Assembly (NCBI GenBank): GCA_947499715.1
Contig: CANMPL010000010.1
Coordinates: 1 to 64,000, forward strand
Direction of reading: 5' to 3'
Length of the DNA: 64,000 nt
Origin: an uncultured Paracoccaceae bacterium
Lineage (GTDB): Bacteria > Pseudomonadota > Alphaproteobacteria > Rhodobacterales > Rhodobacteraceae
Part shown: piece by piece, positions 17,498 through 26,691 of the stretch
Layout of the letters: each line of letters starts with the position of its first letter
Numbering within the stretch: the stretch's first letter is position 1
Position numbers and translations under genes: made by a program
The notes under the pieces: model-generated
Database searches by the model: none
What the model was told of the DNA's origin: nothing
Seen by the model: only the letters and a program-made list of their open reading frames with translations

Positions 17498-17728
17498 CCG
17501 ACTGTCGCTAATTGCAGCAGCGCATGCATTTCACACACTCAATTGGCAGGGGTATTTTCAACATTGGCTCGGTCCGAACGCGTTGATAGCAGTCATTGGT
17601 GCGCGCGCAGCGAAAGCTCGGTTTGTCCCGCCCAGCGGTCATCTAAGCCCCATTCCAACCGCACCATGGCGTTTGGCGAGGTGCGGTTGTTTTGTGCGCA
17701 AAGCAGTCATTCTGGGTTGCAGCTTGAT

Positions 17729-18883
17729 CTAGTCCGCCATCATCCGTGCGATCTCTTTTGCGACTTTGTCGGCGGCTTTTGCGAGGGCTGAGCCGTCCAA
17801 ATGCGCATAGCGTTCGGTTGTCCGCGGGCTGGCGTGGCCGAGGAGTTTGCCGGTTGTGGGAAGGCTTTCGCCTGCGAGGATGGCGTGGCTGGCGTAGGTG
17901 TGCCTCATGTCGTGCAGGCGGATGTCGGGTGGGAGGCCCGCTTTGGTGCGGATCGCCGACCAGCTCCCCGCGATGCTCATGAGGTGACCAGACGTTGACT
18001 TTGCGGACGGGAAGACGAATGCCCGATGTCCAGTTCTGGCCTTGAGCTTTGCGACGGCTTCGCGCGCCGGGGCGCTCAGCATCACTTCTCGGGGGCCGGT
18101 TTTGGCGTCGCGCAAGACAAGCCGGGTTGGTTTGACGTCGGACCAGCGCAGGCTGAGGATTTCGCCTTTGCGACAGCCAGTGAGCAGGCACAGTCTGATG
18201 GCTTGTGCAGGGAGCCAATGTCGGTCGCCGACGAGATCGAGAACGCGCGCGAGTTTGCGGATTTGCGCAAAGTTCAGCATGCGCCCCCGCGCGTTGCTGC
18301 GGTTCTTGCGTAGCGGTGAAGCCGGGTTCGGCAGGTCGTGTGGCAGATGTCCCTCTGCCTTGCCCCAGTTCAGGATCGTGGTGAAGTGACCGAGGGCCTG
18401 GTTCGCCCCGCCGGGGCGGTGCCGGGAGTAGCTGTGGAACCAGGTGGCGATATCGGCAGGCGTCAGGTTTCCGACCGGTCTGTTGCCGAAGGCGGGCAAA
18501 AGTTGCGCGTCGAGGTAGGCCTGTAAGGGACCAATCGAGGACGGTTTGAAGTGTGTGGCCCGGTTTGCCATGAAGTGGGCTGAGAGGGTGGCGAAGTCCA
18601 TCGTGCGGGGCCGCGTTTCCCAGACGGTAGCGCTTGGGGCTAACGTCGCTTCGCGGGCGTAGAAGGCTGCCCTAGCCGCATCGGGGGTGAGGTCCGGCCA
18701 CTTCCCGAGGGTGATCCGACGGGGTGTGCCGTCGATGCGTTTCACAATGACCCAGGACGTGGTGCCACCGGGCAGAATGCGCAGGCGCAGACCGGGGCAC
18801 TGTGGATCATCGACGGCGTATTCGCGGTCGCGGGGTTTGAGGCTGGTGATATGGTGCGGGGTCAGCAGGACGACGGGTTTCAT
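17729..18883 (-). CDS. Tyrosine recombinase (phage-type integrase), second of a coupled pair
   Basis: This 384-aa protein is taken from the ATG at 18883, which overlaps the stop of the upstream integrase by four bases (ATGA) and has GGAGG six bases upstream. An N-terminal arm-binding region (DUF4102-like, PGLRLRILPGGTTSWV) is followed by a SAM-like core-binding domain and the catalytic domain. Arg is in LTGCRKGEILSLRW, His-Arg in HDMRHTYAS, and His and Tyr in LGHASPRTTERYAHL. All catalytic residues are present. Two coupled integrases with no phage or plasmid genes nearby are unusual. Confidence 0.9.
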   Translation of the reverse strand: MKPVVLLTPHHITSLKPRDREYAVDDPQCPGLRLRILPGGTTSWVIVKRIDGTPRRITLGKWPDLTPDAARAAFYAREATLAPSATVWETRPRTMDFATLSAHFMANRATHFKPSSIGPLQAYLDAQLLPAFGNRPVGNLTPADIATWFHSYSRHRPGGANQALGHFTTILNWGKAEGHLPHDLPNPASPLRKNRSNARGRMLNFAQIRKLARVLDLVGDRHWLPAQAIRLCLLTGCRKGEILSLRWSDVKPTRLVLRDAKTGPREVMLSAPAREAVAKLKARTGHRAFVFPSAKSTSGHLMSIAGSWSAIRTKAGLPPDIRLHDMRHTYASHAILAGESLPTTGKLLGHASPRTTERYAHLDGSALAKAADKVAKEIARMMAD

Positions 18884-20217
18884 GCGCGGCCTCCGGTCTG
18901 GGCCCGCCATGCGACGAGGCCACGACGGAAAGCGATTGGGTCGAGACCCTCTGTTTGGCAGAAGTCCGTAAGAGACAGTTTGGACGTCACAAACCGCGCG
19001 AAGCCAGACCGTTTGTGCGGGGCCTTGGGCGTGAGTGTCGGTTTGGGAATTGGCTTCGGTTTAGGTTTTGCCTTTGCCTTCCGAGTTGGCTTGGCCTTTG
19101 GTTCCGCAAATGCCCGCCCCAAATGTCGCCCAACACGTTCGCTCGCATCGGCAACCCGCGCCGTATCAAGGTGGGCATAACCGGCCGTCGTCTCGATGTC
19201 GCGATGGCCAAGCAGACCGCCAACGACCCTCAAGTCATAGCCCATGTTCACCGCCACCGACGCATAGCTGTGCCGCAGATCATGGATGCGCAGCTTTGGC
19301 CGCTTGAGGGTCGTACGCACGACTTTCCATAGCCGGGTCAATTCATGACCAAGCGCCTTCACATCCTCGCCCGCAAAGATGCCAGGGCCGGTCTTCGGCA
19401 AGCTCGCCAAAAGGTCCCGCGCAGGCTTACCAAGCCAGATCGATTTGGGACCGGACTTTGCATCCGGCAACGTGATCCGCGACCCATCCAACTGGTCCCA
19501 TCGGATCGCCTTGGCTTCCCCAGAACGGCACCCGGTGAACATGATGAATCGGATACACGGCACGGCGCGCGGAAAGGCCTCGGACTGCGCATCCAAAACG
19601 CTGTTCAAATCCGCATAACCAGCCGCATCCAGATACTCCGCCTTAAAGTCAGATTGATGCCGCCGCAGCCCCGCGCAGGGGTTCTTGCCGGGAGGCCTTA
19701 TACCGACAAGTTCCGCATGCCGGACCATGCTGGACAGGACCGCCAAAGCGCGGTTTTTGGTGCCCGCCGCGCAAGCCATGTCGCGCCGCCAATTGTGCAC
19801 ATCCATACGATCAAGCGCGGCCATCTTGATCCGCCCAAGGGCTGGAACGATCTTGGCGTGAACGCATTTGCCGTGCGCCCCAAACGTGCTGGCTTTCCAC
19901 TGATGCTGACAATCGAGAAGGAAGCGCTCGGCGAAATCAGCGAGGCTAATGTCAGGATCGAGACCGATCGAGGTGTCCGCCAATTCTTCCAAGATGACCA
20001 AGGCTTTTGCCCGCGCGATCTCCACCGGATAGTCCGCAACATCCCCGATTGTGGGCCGCACTGTCTTACCGTCACGTCGCGTCTGCACGATCCAAGTATG
20101 CGCCTTGCCACGCGTTCGCGCCGCGAGTTGCGGCACTTCATCATCCCAGACAAAGCTGTCCTTTGCTGGCGCTCGTTTCTGTGATTCTAAGTCTTTCCGT
20201 CTCTCTAGGTGAGCCAT
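18880..20217 (-). CDS. Tyrosine recombinase (phage-type integrase), first of a coupled pair, with C-terminal extension
   Basis: This 445-aa protein is preceded by GAGGAGG. An N-terminal arm-binding region precedes the core-binding domain (SLADFAERFL) and the catalytic domain: Arg in FTGCRSGEAKAIRW, His-Arg in HDLRHSYAS, His and Tyr in LLGHRDIETTAGYAHL. After the catalytic domain comes a Lys/Pro-rich linker (about residues 372-403) and a short extra domain (404-445, LSLTDFCQTEGLDPIAFRRG). The extra domain looks like a small helical DNA-binding or protein-contact module. Such an extension is not part of a standard integrase. The gene is translationally coupled to a second integrase. Confidence 0.9.
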   Translation of the reverse strand: MAHLERRKDLESQKRAPAKDSFVWDDEVPQLAARTRGKAHTWIVQTRRDGKTVRPTIGDVADYPVEIARAKALVILEELADTSIGLDPDISLADFAERFLLDCQHQWKASTFGAHGKCVHAKIVPALGRIKMAALDRMDVHNWRRDMACAAGTKNRALAVLSSMVRHAELVGIRPPGKNPCAGLRRHQSDFKAEYLDAAGYADLNSVLDAQSEAFPRAVPCIRFIMFTGCRSGEAKAIRWDQLDGSRITLPDAKSGPKSIWLGKPARDLLASLPKTGPGIFAGEDVKALGHELTRLWKVVRTTLKRPKLRIHDLRHSYASVAVNMGYDLRVVGGLLGHRDIETTAGYAHLDTARVADASERVGRHLGRAFAEPKAKPTRKAKAKPKPKPIPKPTLTPKAPHKRSGFARFVTSKLSLTDFCQTEGLDPIAFRRGLVAWRAQTGGRA

Positions 20218-20568
20218 CTCGGCCTCCTCTGCTTGCAGGATACAAATCCACGCAAACCCCGGGGAAGCACCCAGGATACGCGGGGAAGCAAAGCAAACAG
20301 ACTAAACTCATACGCCATTTAGGCTGAGTTCAGTAACAGAGTCCCAATCATTCCAGTCAGTTACCAAGACGAACGAGGTAACCCAAATCGGGCAAAAGCC
20401 CTCTCAGAAATACACACGCCATGCACAACCCATACACATTGTATGCGCATGAAAGTCTGAAAGCTTGTTAACCACCGCACGGTGGCGCAAATCGGACACG
20501 ACGGGACTTTATTATTCGTCGAGCAGCCGCATCGGTCCGCGGCCAAATGCGGCGCATGAATTCGGCGG
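20218..20568. other. Intergenic region upstream of the integrase pair
   Basis: These 351 bases hold no supported gene. They contain paired direct repeats close to the integrase start (20236-20290). No tRNA 3' end that could serve as an attachment site was recognised. Confidence 0.5.
20236..20290. repeat. Paired direct repeats upstream of the integrase gene
   Basis: CGGGGAAGCA occurs at 20260-20269 and 20281-20290, 21 bases apart (two helical turns). CAGGATAC occurs at 20236-20243 and 20272-20279. They lie just upstream of the integrase start at 20217 and could be recombinase arm sites or an operator. Confidence 0.4.
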
Positions 20569-21069
20569 CTAGGCCTCGCGGGCGAGGCGTTCTTCGAGCA
20601 CGTCAAATGGCACGCCTGGTTCATCCTTTGCACCACGGATCACCAGCGAGGTTTTGACGCTTGCGACATTGGGGGCCGAGGTCAGTTCTTCTGTCAGAAA
20701 ACGCTGGAAACTGCGCAGATCGGGCGCCACGCATTTGAGGATGAAATCAACCTCTCCATTGAGCATGTGACATTCGCGCACAAGCGGCCAGCCCTGACAG
20801 CGCCCCTCAAAGGCGGACAGATCAGCCTCTGCCTGCGATTGCAGCCCGACCATGGCAAAGACCTGCACCTCGAACCCCAGCTCGCGGGCATCGACATCAG
20901 CGTGATATCCGCGGATATAGCCCTGTTCTTCGAGCGTCCGCACACGGCGCAGACAAGGCGGTGCAGAGATGCCGACCCGCTTGGCCAATTCAACATTGGT
21001 CATGCGCCCATCAGCCTGCAGTTCAGCCAAAATGGTACGGTCAATCTCGTCAAGCTTGGTGCCCGGCAT
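20569..21069 (-). CDS. Lrp/AsnC-family transcriptional regulator
   Basis: This 166-aa protein is taken from the ATG at 21069, preceded by GGGGGAC. An AsnC-type HTH (LDEIDRTILAELQADGRMTN, then ELAKRVGISAPPCLRRVRTL) is followed by the RAM ligand-binding domain (about residues 70-150). It is divergent from the VWA gene. The proteins of this subgroup respond to amino acids; the effector is not predictable here. Confidence 0.9.
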   Translation of the reverse strand: MPGTKLDEIDRTILAELQADGRMTNVELAKRVGISAPPCLRRVRTLEEQGYIRGYHADVDARELGFEVQVFAMVGLQSQAEADLSAFEGRCQGWPLVRECHMLNGEVDFILKCVAPDLRSFQRFLTEELTSAPNVASVKTSLVIRGAKDEPGVPFDVLEERLAREA

Positions 21070-21339
21070 ACATGTGTCCCCCCGATGGATTTGCGATTCA
21101 TACGCTTCAACCACTACATGCGCAATATTCTTTCAACTTTGCGCAACAAAATTCCGAGACTTCACCCTCAAATATGGCAAAACCGCCTTATTCTACTGGA
21201 TTTTGCCACATTCTTGACATAAGATTAACGCGACCCTCTTTTTTCGGGTTCGTTGTCTTTTGGGGAAGATGGCGCACATTTTATTTTTTACGACCAAAGT
21301 GTCCGCCACGTCTCCATGTAATTATTTGGAGTAGAGGAA

Positions 21340-22158
21340 ATGAGAATAAGAAATCTATTAGCGGCGGCTAGTGTGGCCGTGATGAGCGCAACCTCATCTT
21401 TCGCGGCGGTTGTTGACCTTGCCTTTATCATGGACCGGTCCGGAAGTACCGGATCCGATTTTGCCAATGCAATGGATGCGCTGTCGCTGTCCTTGGCAAA
21501 CAACATCCCGGTGAACAACGGTCAGGACACATACACCATTACGGTTGTGACCTTTGCTGACGACGCAACAACGGTCGTGAACCGGACGGTCATTGATTCG
21601 CAGGCCGCACTTGATGGTGTGGTCGCAACCGTGGCCGCACAGCAAAACAGCGGTGGTTTGACAAACTATGCCGCAGCGTTTAACGCCCTGAACACAGCCT
21701 ATGCCGGCATTCAGGTCAGCGCGAAAAGCATGATCAACATGATGACAGATGGTCAGCCAAACGAGCCAGGCTCAAATGCGAATGCATTGATCGCTGCAAA
21801 AGCATCTGCCACAATCCTGCAAGGGGCTGGCTGGAATTCGCTGAGCTTTGAATCCGTCTGCGATTCAGGCGACTGCACAAGCCAAAACAACCTGCTGGCC
21901 GGTCTTGGCTTTGGTCCGGGCGATACGCCCAACGATGCCAATCTGTTGCCTATCTACACGAGCGGCAACCAGATCACCGATCCGCTAACCACGCCGTTCG
22001 TTTTGGATCTGCCAAGCTTTGCCGCCTACAACGCCGTCATCGACCAGAAAATCCAGAGAGTTGTGACACCCCAGGTGCCGCTGCCTGCCGGTCTTCCGCT
22101 GATGCTGGTTGGTCTGGGAGCATTCGGTCTGGCCAAGCGCCGCAAGCAAGCCGCCTGA
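21340..22158 (+). CDS. Secreted VWA protein with VPLPA-CTERM sorting signal
   Basis: This 272-aa protein has a signal peptide (LLAAASVAVMSATSSFA). A von Willebrand factor A domain follows with a complete MIDAS metal site: DRSGS at residues 32-36, a Thr in GGLTNYAA, and Asp in MMTDGQP. The last 27 residues are VPLPAGLPLMLVGLGAFG followed by a short Lys/Arg-rich end, the VPLPA-CTERM signal processed by a dedicated exosortase in Rhodobacterales. AGAGGAA abuts the ATG. The protein is expected at the cell surface or in the extracellular matrix. The sortase is not in this window. Confidence 0.85.
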   Translation: MRIRNLLAAASVAVMSATSSFAAVVDLAFIMDRSGSTGSDFANAMDALSLSLANNIPVNNGQDTYTITVVTFADDATTVVNRTVIDSQAALDGVVATVAAQQNSGGLTNYAAAFNALNTAYAGIQVSAKSMINMMTDGQPNEPGSNANALIAAKASATILQGAGWNSLSFESVCDSGDCTSQNNLLAGLGFGPGDTPNDANLLPIYTSGNQITDPLTTPFVLDLPSFAAYNAVIDQKIQRVVTPQVPLPAGLPLMLVGLGAFGLAKRRKQAA

Positions 22159-22183
22159 AGCGCGATTTGCAAATGATCTGAGA

Positions 22184-22215
22184 GATGCCGGCGGTTTCGC
22201 CGGCATCTTTCGTTT
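22184..22215 (+). terminator. Rho-independent terminator after the VWA gene
   Basis: A perfect 10-bp stem (GATGCCGGCG / CGCCGGCATC) with a GTTT loop is followed by TTTCGTTT. Confidence 0.8.
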
Positions 22216-22221
22216 GAAGGT

Positions 22222-22572
22222 CTAGTTCGTCGCCTCGGACTCCAGAACGACAAGCTGATCGGCTTCGTTCATCCAGATACCCAGCGCAGCGCGCACGCTA
22301 TCGCCCGGCACCTTGTCATGTGAATCCGGCGCCTCTGCCGGAACCATAGATTCGTCGTCCCATATCCACGCTCCACATGGCTTTGTCTCACCACAATAGG
22401 CTTTGCCTTCCATCGACAACGCGGCGTGATCCAGACCAGACGGGCAAAGCAACATCGCCACCATACCATTTGTACCGCGCTGTTCGCAGACCGGTTCGTA
22501 ATCGTCCTGCGCCAGAACCGGCGGGGCGGACAGGGCCGTCATTGCTGCGGCCACAAGGAAATATCGTTGCAT
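22222..22572 (-). CDS. Small secreted protein of unknown function
   Basis: This 116-aa protein has a signal peptide (YFLVAAAMTALSAPPVLA) and GAAGGA just upstream of the ATG. The mature part has four Cys (VCEQRG, LLCPSG, AYCGETKPCG), likely forming two disulfides. No known family was recognised. It converges on the VWA gene, separated by the terminator. Confidence 0.65.
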   Translation of the reverse strand: MQRYFLVAAAMTALSAPPVLAQDDYEPVCEQRGTNGMVAMLLCPSGLDHAALSMEGKAYCGETKPCGAWIWDDESMVPAEAPDSHDKVPGDSVRAALGIWMNEADQLVVLESEATN

Positions 22573-22714
22573 GTCAAATCCTTCGAGAAACCATTAATAC
22601 AATCGCGCGCGCGGGGGCTTTGCGCCCGCTGCTGTCCCGACTATATCGGGAAAAGGCGGAATCGCCAAAGGATCAAAGGCGCATCGGGCGGCCAGACACG
22701 AAGGATTGAGCGAG

Positions 22715-23683
22715 ATGACCCAGACACAGCACACCAAAGTTCTGATCGTCGGGTCCGGCCCGGCAGGTTACACAGCCGGGGTTTACGCCAGCCGCGCCAT
22801 GCTGGAACCGATGCTGATCCAAGGGATTGAGCCGGGTGGGCAGTTGACCACCACCACAGAGGTCGAAAACTGGCCGGGCGACACAGAGGTGCAAGGCCCC
22901 GACCTGATGGTGCGGATGGAGGCACATGCGCGGGCGATGGGCTGCAATATCGTGCATGACATTGTGACCAATCTGGATCTGTCCAAGCGTCCCTTTACCG
23001 CCACCTGCGATAGCGGCGCGGTGGTCACGGCGGATGCGGTGATTCTGGCGACCGGTGCGCGGGCCAAGTGGCTTGGGTTGCCGTCAGAAGAGGCGTTCAA
23101 GGGTTTTGGCGTCAGCGCCTGTGCGACCTGCGACGGGTTCTTCTATCGCGGGCAAGAGATTGTGGTAATCGGCGGCGGCAATACGGCTGTGGAAGAGGCG
23201 CTGTTCCTGACGAATTTCGCCAGCAAAGTCACCTTGGTGCATCGCCGGGATGAGCTGCGGAGCGAGAAGATCCTTGAAAACCGGCTGATGAAGAACCCCA
23301 AGATCGAGCCCTTGTGGTTCCACGAACTGGTCGAGGTTTATGGCGACGACAATCCCAAGGGGGTTGAGGGGATCAAGGTCAAGCACACCAAGACCGGAGA
23401 GATCACGGATATCCCCTGCAAGGGCGTCTTTGTGGCCATCGGTCACGCGCCAGCAAGTGAGCTGGTGAAAGACCAGCTGGAAACCCATTCGGGTGGTTAT
23501 GTGGTGGTTGAGCCGGGCAGCACGCGGACGCAAATTCCGGGCGTCTTTGCCGCGGGGGATTTGACGGATCACATCTACCGGCAAGCGGTGACGAGTGCGG
23601 GCATGGGCTGTATGGCGGCGCTGGACGCCGAGAAGTTTCTGGCCGAGCAAGAAGACACAGACGAGGCGGTCGCGGCAGAGTGA
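22715..23683 (+). CDS. trxB: Thioredoxin reductase
   Basis: This 322-aa flavoprotein is taken from the ATG at 22715, with AAGGA nine bases upstream. It has the FAD-binding [17 protein letters not shown], the redox pair CATC (C136 and C139) and the NADPH-binding [13 protein letters not shown]. It reduces thioredoxin with NADPH in the cytoplasm. Length and motifs are standard for low-molecular-weight TrxB. It stands alone. Confidence 0.95.
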   Translation: MTQTQHTKVLIVGSGPAGYTAGVYASRAMLEPMLIQGIEPGGQLTTTTEVENWPGDTEVQGPDLMVRMEAHARAMGCNIVHDIVTNLDLSKRPFTATCDSGAVVTADAVILATGARAKWLGLPSEEAFKGFGVSACATCDGFFYRGQEIVVIGGGNTAVEEALFLTNFASKVTLVHRRDELRSEKILENRLMKNPKIEPLWFHELVEVYGDDNPKGVEGIKVKHTKTGEITDIPCKGVFVAIGHAPASELVKDQLETHSGGYVVVEPGSTRTQIPGVFAAGDLTDHIYRQAVTSAGMGCMAALDAEKFLAEQEDTDEAVAAE

Positions 23684-23872
23684 TCGGAGTTGCGGGCGAA
23701 GTCTGGCGATCATTGGCCCGGCGACGGTGACATGGACCGGGGCCGCGATCAGGCGGCCCAGCCCGATTTGACGGGCACAACCCCATGATCGCGCGGGCGG
23801 GGCGCCTTTGCCCACGAAGTGGCCGGTCTTGATGGACTTGAGATTTGCGAGCAAATCTCTGAACGTGGCAGG

Positions 23873-24394
23873 ATGATTTACGTTTTGGCATATCCGCGTT
23901 TTGACGCGGCCGTAATGCAATCGCTTGATGCTTTTCGGGGGAAACATGAACCAGCCAGAGCGCGGCTTGTCGCCCCTCATATCACGCTGGTGTTTGGTGT
24001 TCGGACGACATCGGCTGAAGATATTGCCGCCCTTTGCGCGCAAGTGGCACGTCAGACCAAAGCCATTGCGACGGAGTTTGCGAGTGCTGAGATTTCATAT
24101 GATCCCTTTGAAAAGACGCATAAGATATCGCTTTTGTGTTCCAAAGGGGCCGACCTGCTGACAGCTTTGCATCGCAAGTTGTATGAGGGCCCGCACCTTC
24201 ACGAATTCGACCCCGAAATGCCTTACCGGCCGCACATGACCATCGGTGCAAGCGTTGAACGATCAAAACTCCACGTCGCAGACACCGCGTCGATTGGAAC
24301 TTTCCCGATCACGGCCAACATTGATGACTTGGCTGTTGTTCGCCTGATCAATGGCGAGTTACAGACGATCAGCACGATCAAGCTATCAAAGTAG
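23873..24394 (+). CDS. 2H phosphoesterase-superfamily protein (2'-5' RNA ligase-like)
   Basis: This 173-aa protein is taken from the ATG at 23873, although the frame is open upstream. Two HxT motifs lie in the expected spacing: APHITLVFG near residue 34 and YRPHMTIG near residue 122. These define the 2H family, whose members open or form 2'-5' or cyclic phosphodiester bonds in RNA or nucleotides. The precise substrate is unknown. The start is not well supported by a ribosome-binding site. Confidence 0.72.
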   Translation: MIYVLAYPRFDAAVMQSLDAFRGKHEPARARLVAPHITLVFGVRTTSAEDIAALCAQVARQTKAIATEFASAEISYDPFEKTHKISLLCSKGADLLTALHRKLYEGPHLHEFDPEMPYRPHMTIGASVERSKLHVADTASIGTFPITANIDDLAVVRLINGELQTISTIKLSK

Positions 24395-24501
24395 CCCCGC
24401 GGCGGAGCCCGACATGAACTGTGTAGGATAGACGATCAATTGCGGCAAAATGGGCCCACCTTGGCGTTTTTCCATTCAATTTCCACAATATTAACGCTGT
24501 T

Positions 24502-24548
24502 TGTTCTTTCTTGAACACATTTGCCGTGCAATACGTTCACAACTGAAC
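24502..24548 (+). promoter_or_regulatory. Twin palindromes upstream of the MarR-Sat-CysC gene
   Basis: TGTTC-N6-GAACA lies at 24502-24517 and GTTCA-N4-TGAAC at 24535-24548. They straddle the 5' end of the reading frame whose N terminus is a MarR-type HTH. The centre-to-centre distance is about 32 bases (three turns), as for a cooperative operator. Autoregulation is inference. Confidence 0.5.
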
Positions 24549-26632
24549 AAACCTTGAGTCGTGTCTTGAAACCAACCCCGATCACTGACGAGCAAGAGGC
24601 GCTGTTTCGCCTGCTGCGCCAGCTTGACCATGCGCCCGATGCGGCACAACGTCAAACAGCGCAGGCGCTTGGCGTGTCGTTGGGGCGGCTGAACACGCAA
24701 CTCAAGGCGGCCATCGCGGCAGGCTATATCAAGATCAGCGACCGCGACAGCACCGACAAGCGCCAGCGCTTTGCCTATGGGCTGACGCCCAAGGGCGCGG
24801 CTGAAAAGGTGCGGCTGACCGACCAATTCCTCGCCCGCAAATTCCAAGAATATGACGCGCTTCATGCCGAGCTCAAGGGCTCTGGCAGTGGCTATGTCCC
24901 TACAAACCAAAGGACCCAACTGATGCAAAATAACCTGGCCCCGATCCCAGAGCTCTATGTCTCTTTCGACAGCGCCCAGAAGATGAAGGCGGATGCCGCT
25001 GATCTGACCAGCCACGACCTGACACCGCGCCAGATCTGCGATCTGGAACTGCTGATGAACGGCGGTTTCAACCCGCTCAAGGGTTTCCTTGGCGAAGCGG
25101 ATTACACCAGCGTAGTGGAAAACATGCGGCTGGCAGACGGTCAGCTGTGGCCAATGCCGATCACGCTGGACGTCTCTGAAAGCTACGCGGACAGCGTCGA
25201 GATTGGCCAAGACATCGCGCTGCGCGACCAAGAGGGCGTGATCCTTGCGACGATGACGGTGACCGACAAGTTCACCCCCAATAAGTCCCGCGAGGCCGAG
25301 ATGGTCTTTGGCGCAGACGACAGCGCCCACCCTGCGGTGAATTACCTGCATAATCAAGCCGGTAGCGTCTATCTGGGTGGTCCGGTCACAGGCATTCAAC
25401 AGCCCGTACATTACGATTTCCGCGGCCGTCGCGACACGCCAAACGAGCTGCGCGCCTATTTCCGCAAGCTGGGCTGGCGGCGTGTTGTGGCGTTCCAGAC
25501 CCGTAACCCACTGCACCGCGCGCACCAGGAACTGACGTTCCGCGCCGCCAAGGAGGCGCAGGCCAACCTGTTGATCCACCCTGTGGTCGGCCTGACCAAG
25601 CCCGGCGACATTGACCACTTTACCCGCGTGCGGTGCTATGAGGCGGTGCTGGATCAATACCCAGCCTCGACCACGTCCATGTCCCTGCTCAACCTTGCGA
25701 TGCGGATGGCTGGCCCGCGCGAGGCGGTCTGGCACGGGTTGATCCGCAAGAACCACGGCTGCACCCATTTCATCGTGGGCCGCGACCATGCTGGCCCCGG
25801 CAAGAACAGCGCGGGCGAGGACTTTTATGGCCCCTATGATGCGCAGGACCTGTTCCGCGAGCATCAAGAAGAAATGGGCATCGAAATGGTCGACTTTAAG
25901 CACATGGTCTATGTGCAGGACCGTGCCCAGTACGAACCCGCCGATGAGATCACCGACAAGGACGACGTGACCATCCTGAACATCAGCGGCACCGAATTGC
26001 GCCGCCGCCTGAACGAAGGTCTGGAAATCCCGGAATGGTTCTCTTTCCCGACCGTTGTGGAAGAATTGCGCAAGACCCGACCCGCGCGGGCCAAGCAGGG
26101 TTTCACCGTGTTTTTCACCGGCTTTTCCGGCTCTGGCAAATCCACCATCGCCAACGCGCTGATGGTCAAGCTGATGGAAATGGGCGGGCGTCCGGTGACG
26201 CTGCTGGACGGTGATATCGTGCGCAAGAACCTGTCGTCCGAGCTTGGGTTCAGCAAGGAACACCGCGATCTGAACATCCGCCGGATTGGCTATGTCGCGT
26301 CCGAGATCACCAAGAACGGCGGGATCGCGATCTGTGCGCCGATTGCGCCTTATGCCACGACCCGCCGGGCCGTGCGCGAGGACGTGGAGGCCTTTGGCGC
26401 CTTCATCGAGGTCCACGTTGCGACGTCCATCGAGGAATGCGAGCGCCGCGACCGCAAGGGGCTGTATAAGCTGGCGCGCGAGGGTAAGATCAAGGAATTC
26501 ACAGGCATTTCAGACCCTTATGACGTGCCTGAAAACCCTGAATTGGCGCTTGATACCGAGAATGTCGAAGTTGATAACTGCGCCCATCAGGTGATCCTGA
26601 AGCTGGAAAGCATGGGACTCATCAAGGGCTGA
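24521..26632 (+). CDS. ATP sulfurylase / APS kinase with in-frame N-terminal MarR-like domain
   Basis: The frame encodes up to 703 residues. Residues about 20-115 look like a MarR winged helix of the EPS-associated type (QTAQALGVSLGRLNTQLKAA, then YGLTPKGAAEKVRLTDQFLA). Residue 135 is a Met at 24923, preceded by AAAGGA eight bases upstream. The part from there is a complete bifunctional Sat-CysC: ATP sulfurylase with QTRNPLHRAH (from about 326) and GRDHAGPGKN, then APS kinase with P-loop GFSGSGKS (about 534). Together they turn sulfate into APS and PAPS. The HTH part has no ATG and must start at a TTG (24521, 24554 or 24566). Either a true fusion is made, or the HTH reading frame runs into sat and the ribosome re-initiates at 24923 to give a standard ~569-aa enzyme. 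The enzymatic assignment is firm; the status of the N terminus is open. Confidence 0.9.
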   Translation: MPCNTFTTEQTLSRVLKPTPITDEQEALFRLLRQLDHAPDAAQRQTAQALGVSLGRLNTQLKAAIAAGYIKISDRDSTDKRQRFAYGLTPKGAAEKVRLTDQFLARKFQEYDALHAELKGSGSGYVPTNQRTQLMQNNLAPIPELYVSFDSAQKMKADAADLTSHDLTPRQICDLELLMNGGFNPLKGFLGEADYTSVVENMRLADGQLWPMPITLDVSESYADSVEIGQDIALRDQEGVILATMTVTDKFTPNKSREAEMVFGADDSAHPAVNYLHNQAGSVYLGGPVTGIQQPVHYDFRGRRDTPNELRAYFRKLGWRRVVAFQTRNPLHRAHQELTFRAAKEAQANLLIHPVVGLTKPGDIDHFTRVRCYEAVLDQYPASTTSMSLLNLAMRMAGPREAVWHGLIRKNHGCTHFIVGRDHAGPGKNSAGEDFYGPYDAQDLFREHQEEMGIEMVDFKHMVYVQDRAQYEPADEITDKDDVTILNISGTELRRRLNEGLEIPEWFSFPTVVEELRKTRPARAKQGFTVFFTGFSGSGKSTIANALMVKLMEMGGRPVTLLDGDIVRKNLSSELGFSKEHRDLNIRRIGYVASEITKNGGIAICAPIAPYATTRRAVREDVEAFGAFIEVHVATSIEECERRDRKGLYKLAREGKIKEFTGISDPYDVPENPELALDTENVEVDNCAHQVILKLESMGLIKG

Positions 26633-26660
26633 AGGCATCCCGCCAGTTGAATTTAGTGAA

Positions 26661-26691
26661 GGCGCCAACCCCAAGGGTTGGCGCCTTTTTT
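26661..26691 (+). terminator. Rho-independent terminator after sat-cysC
   Basis: An 11-bp perfect stem (GGCGCCAACCC / GGGTTGGCGCC) with a 3-base loop is followed by six T. Confidence 0.9.

Noticed and set aside
17729-20568. Prophage
   Set aside because: Apart from the two integrases no capsid, tail, lysis or phage regulator genes are present on either side.
24491-26416. Long open frame (641 codons) on the minus strand opposite sat-cysC
   Set aside because: It lies wholly antisense to a clearly recognised enzyme, has no protein family character and is explained by GC-rich codon bias.
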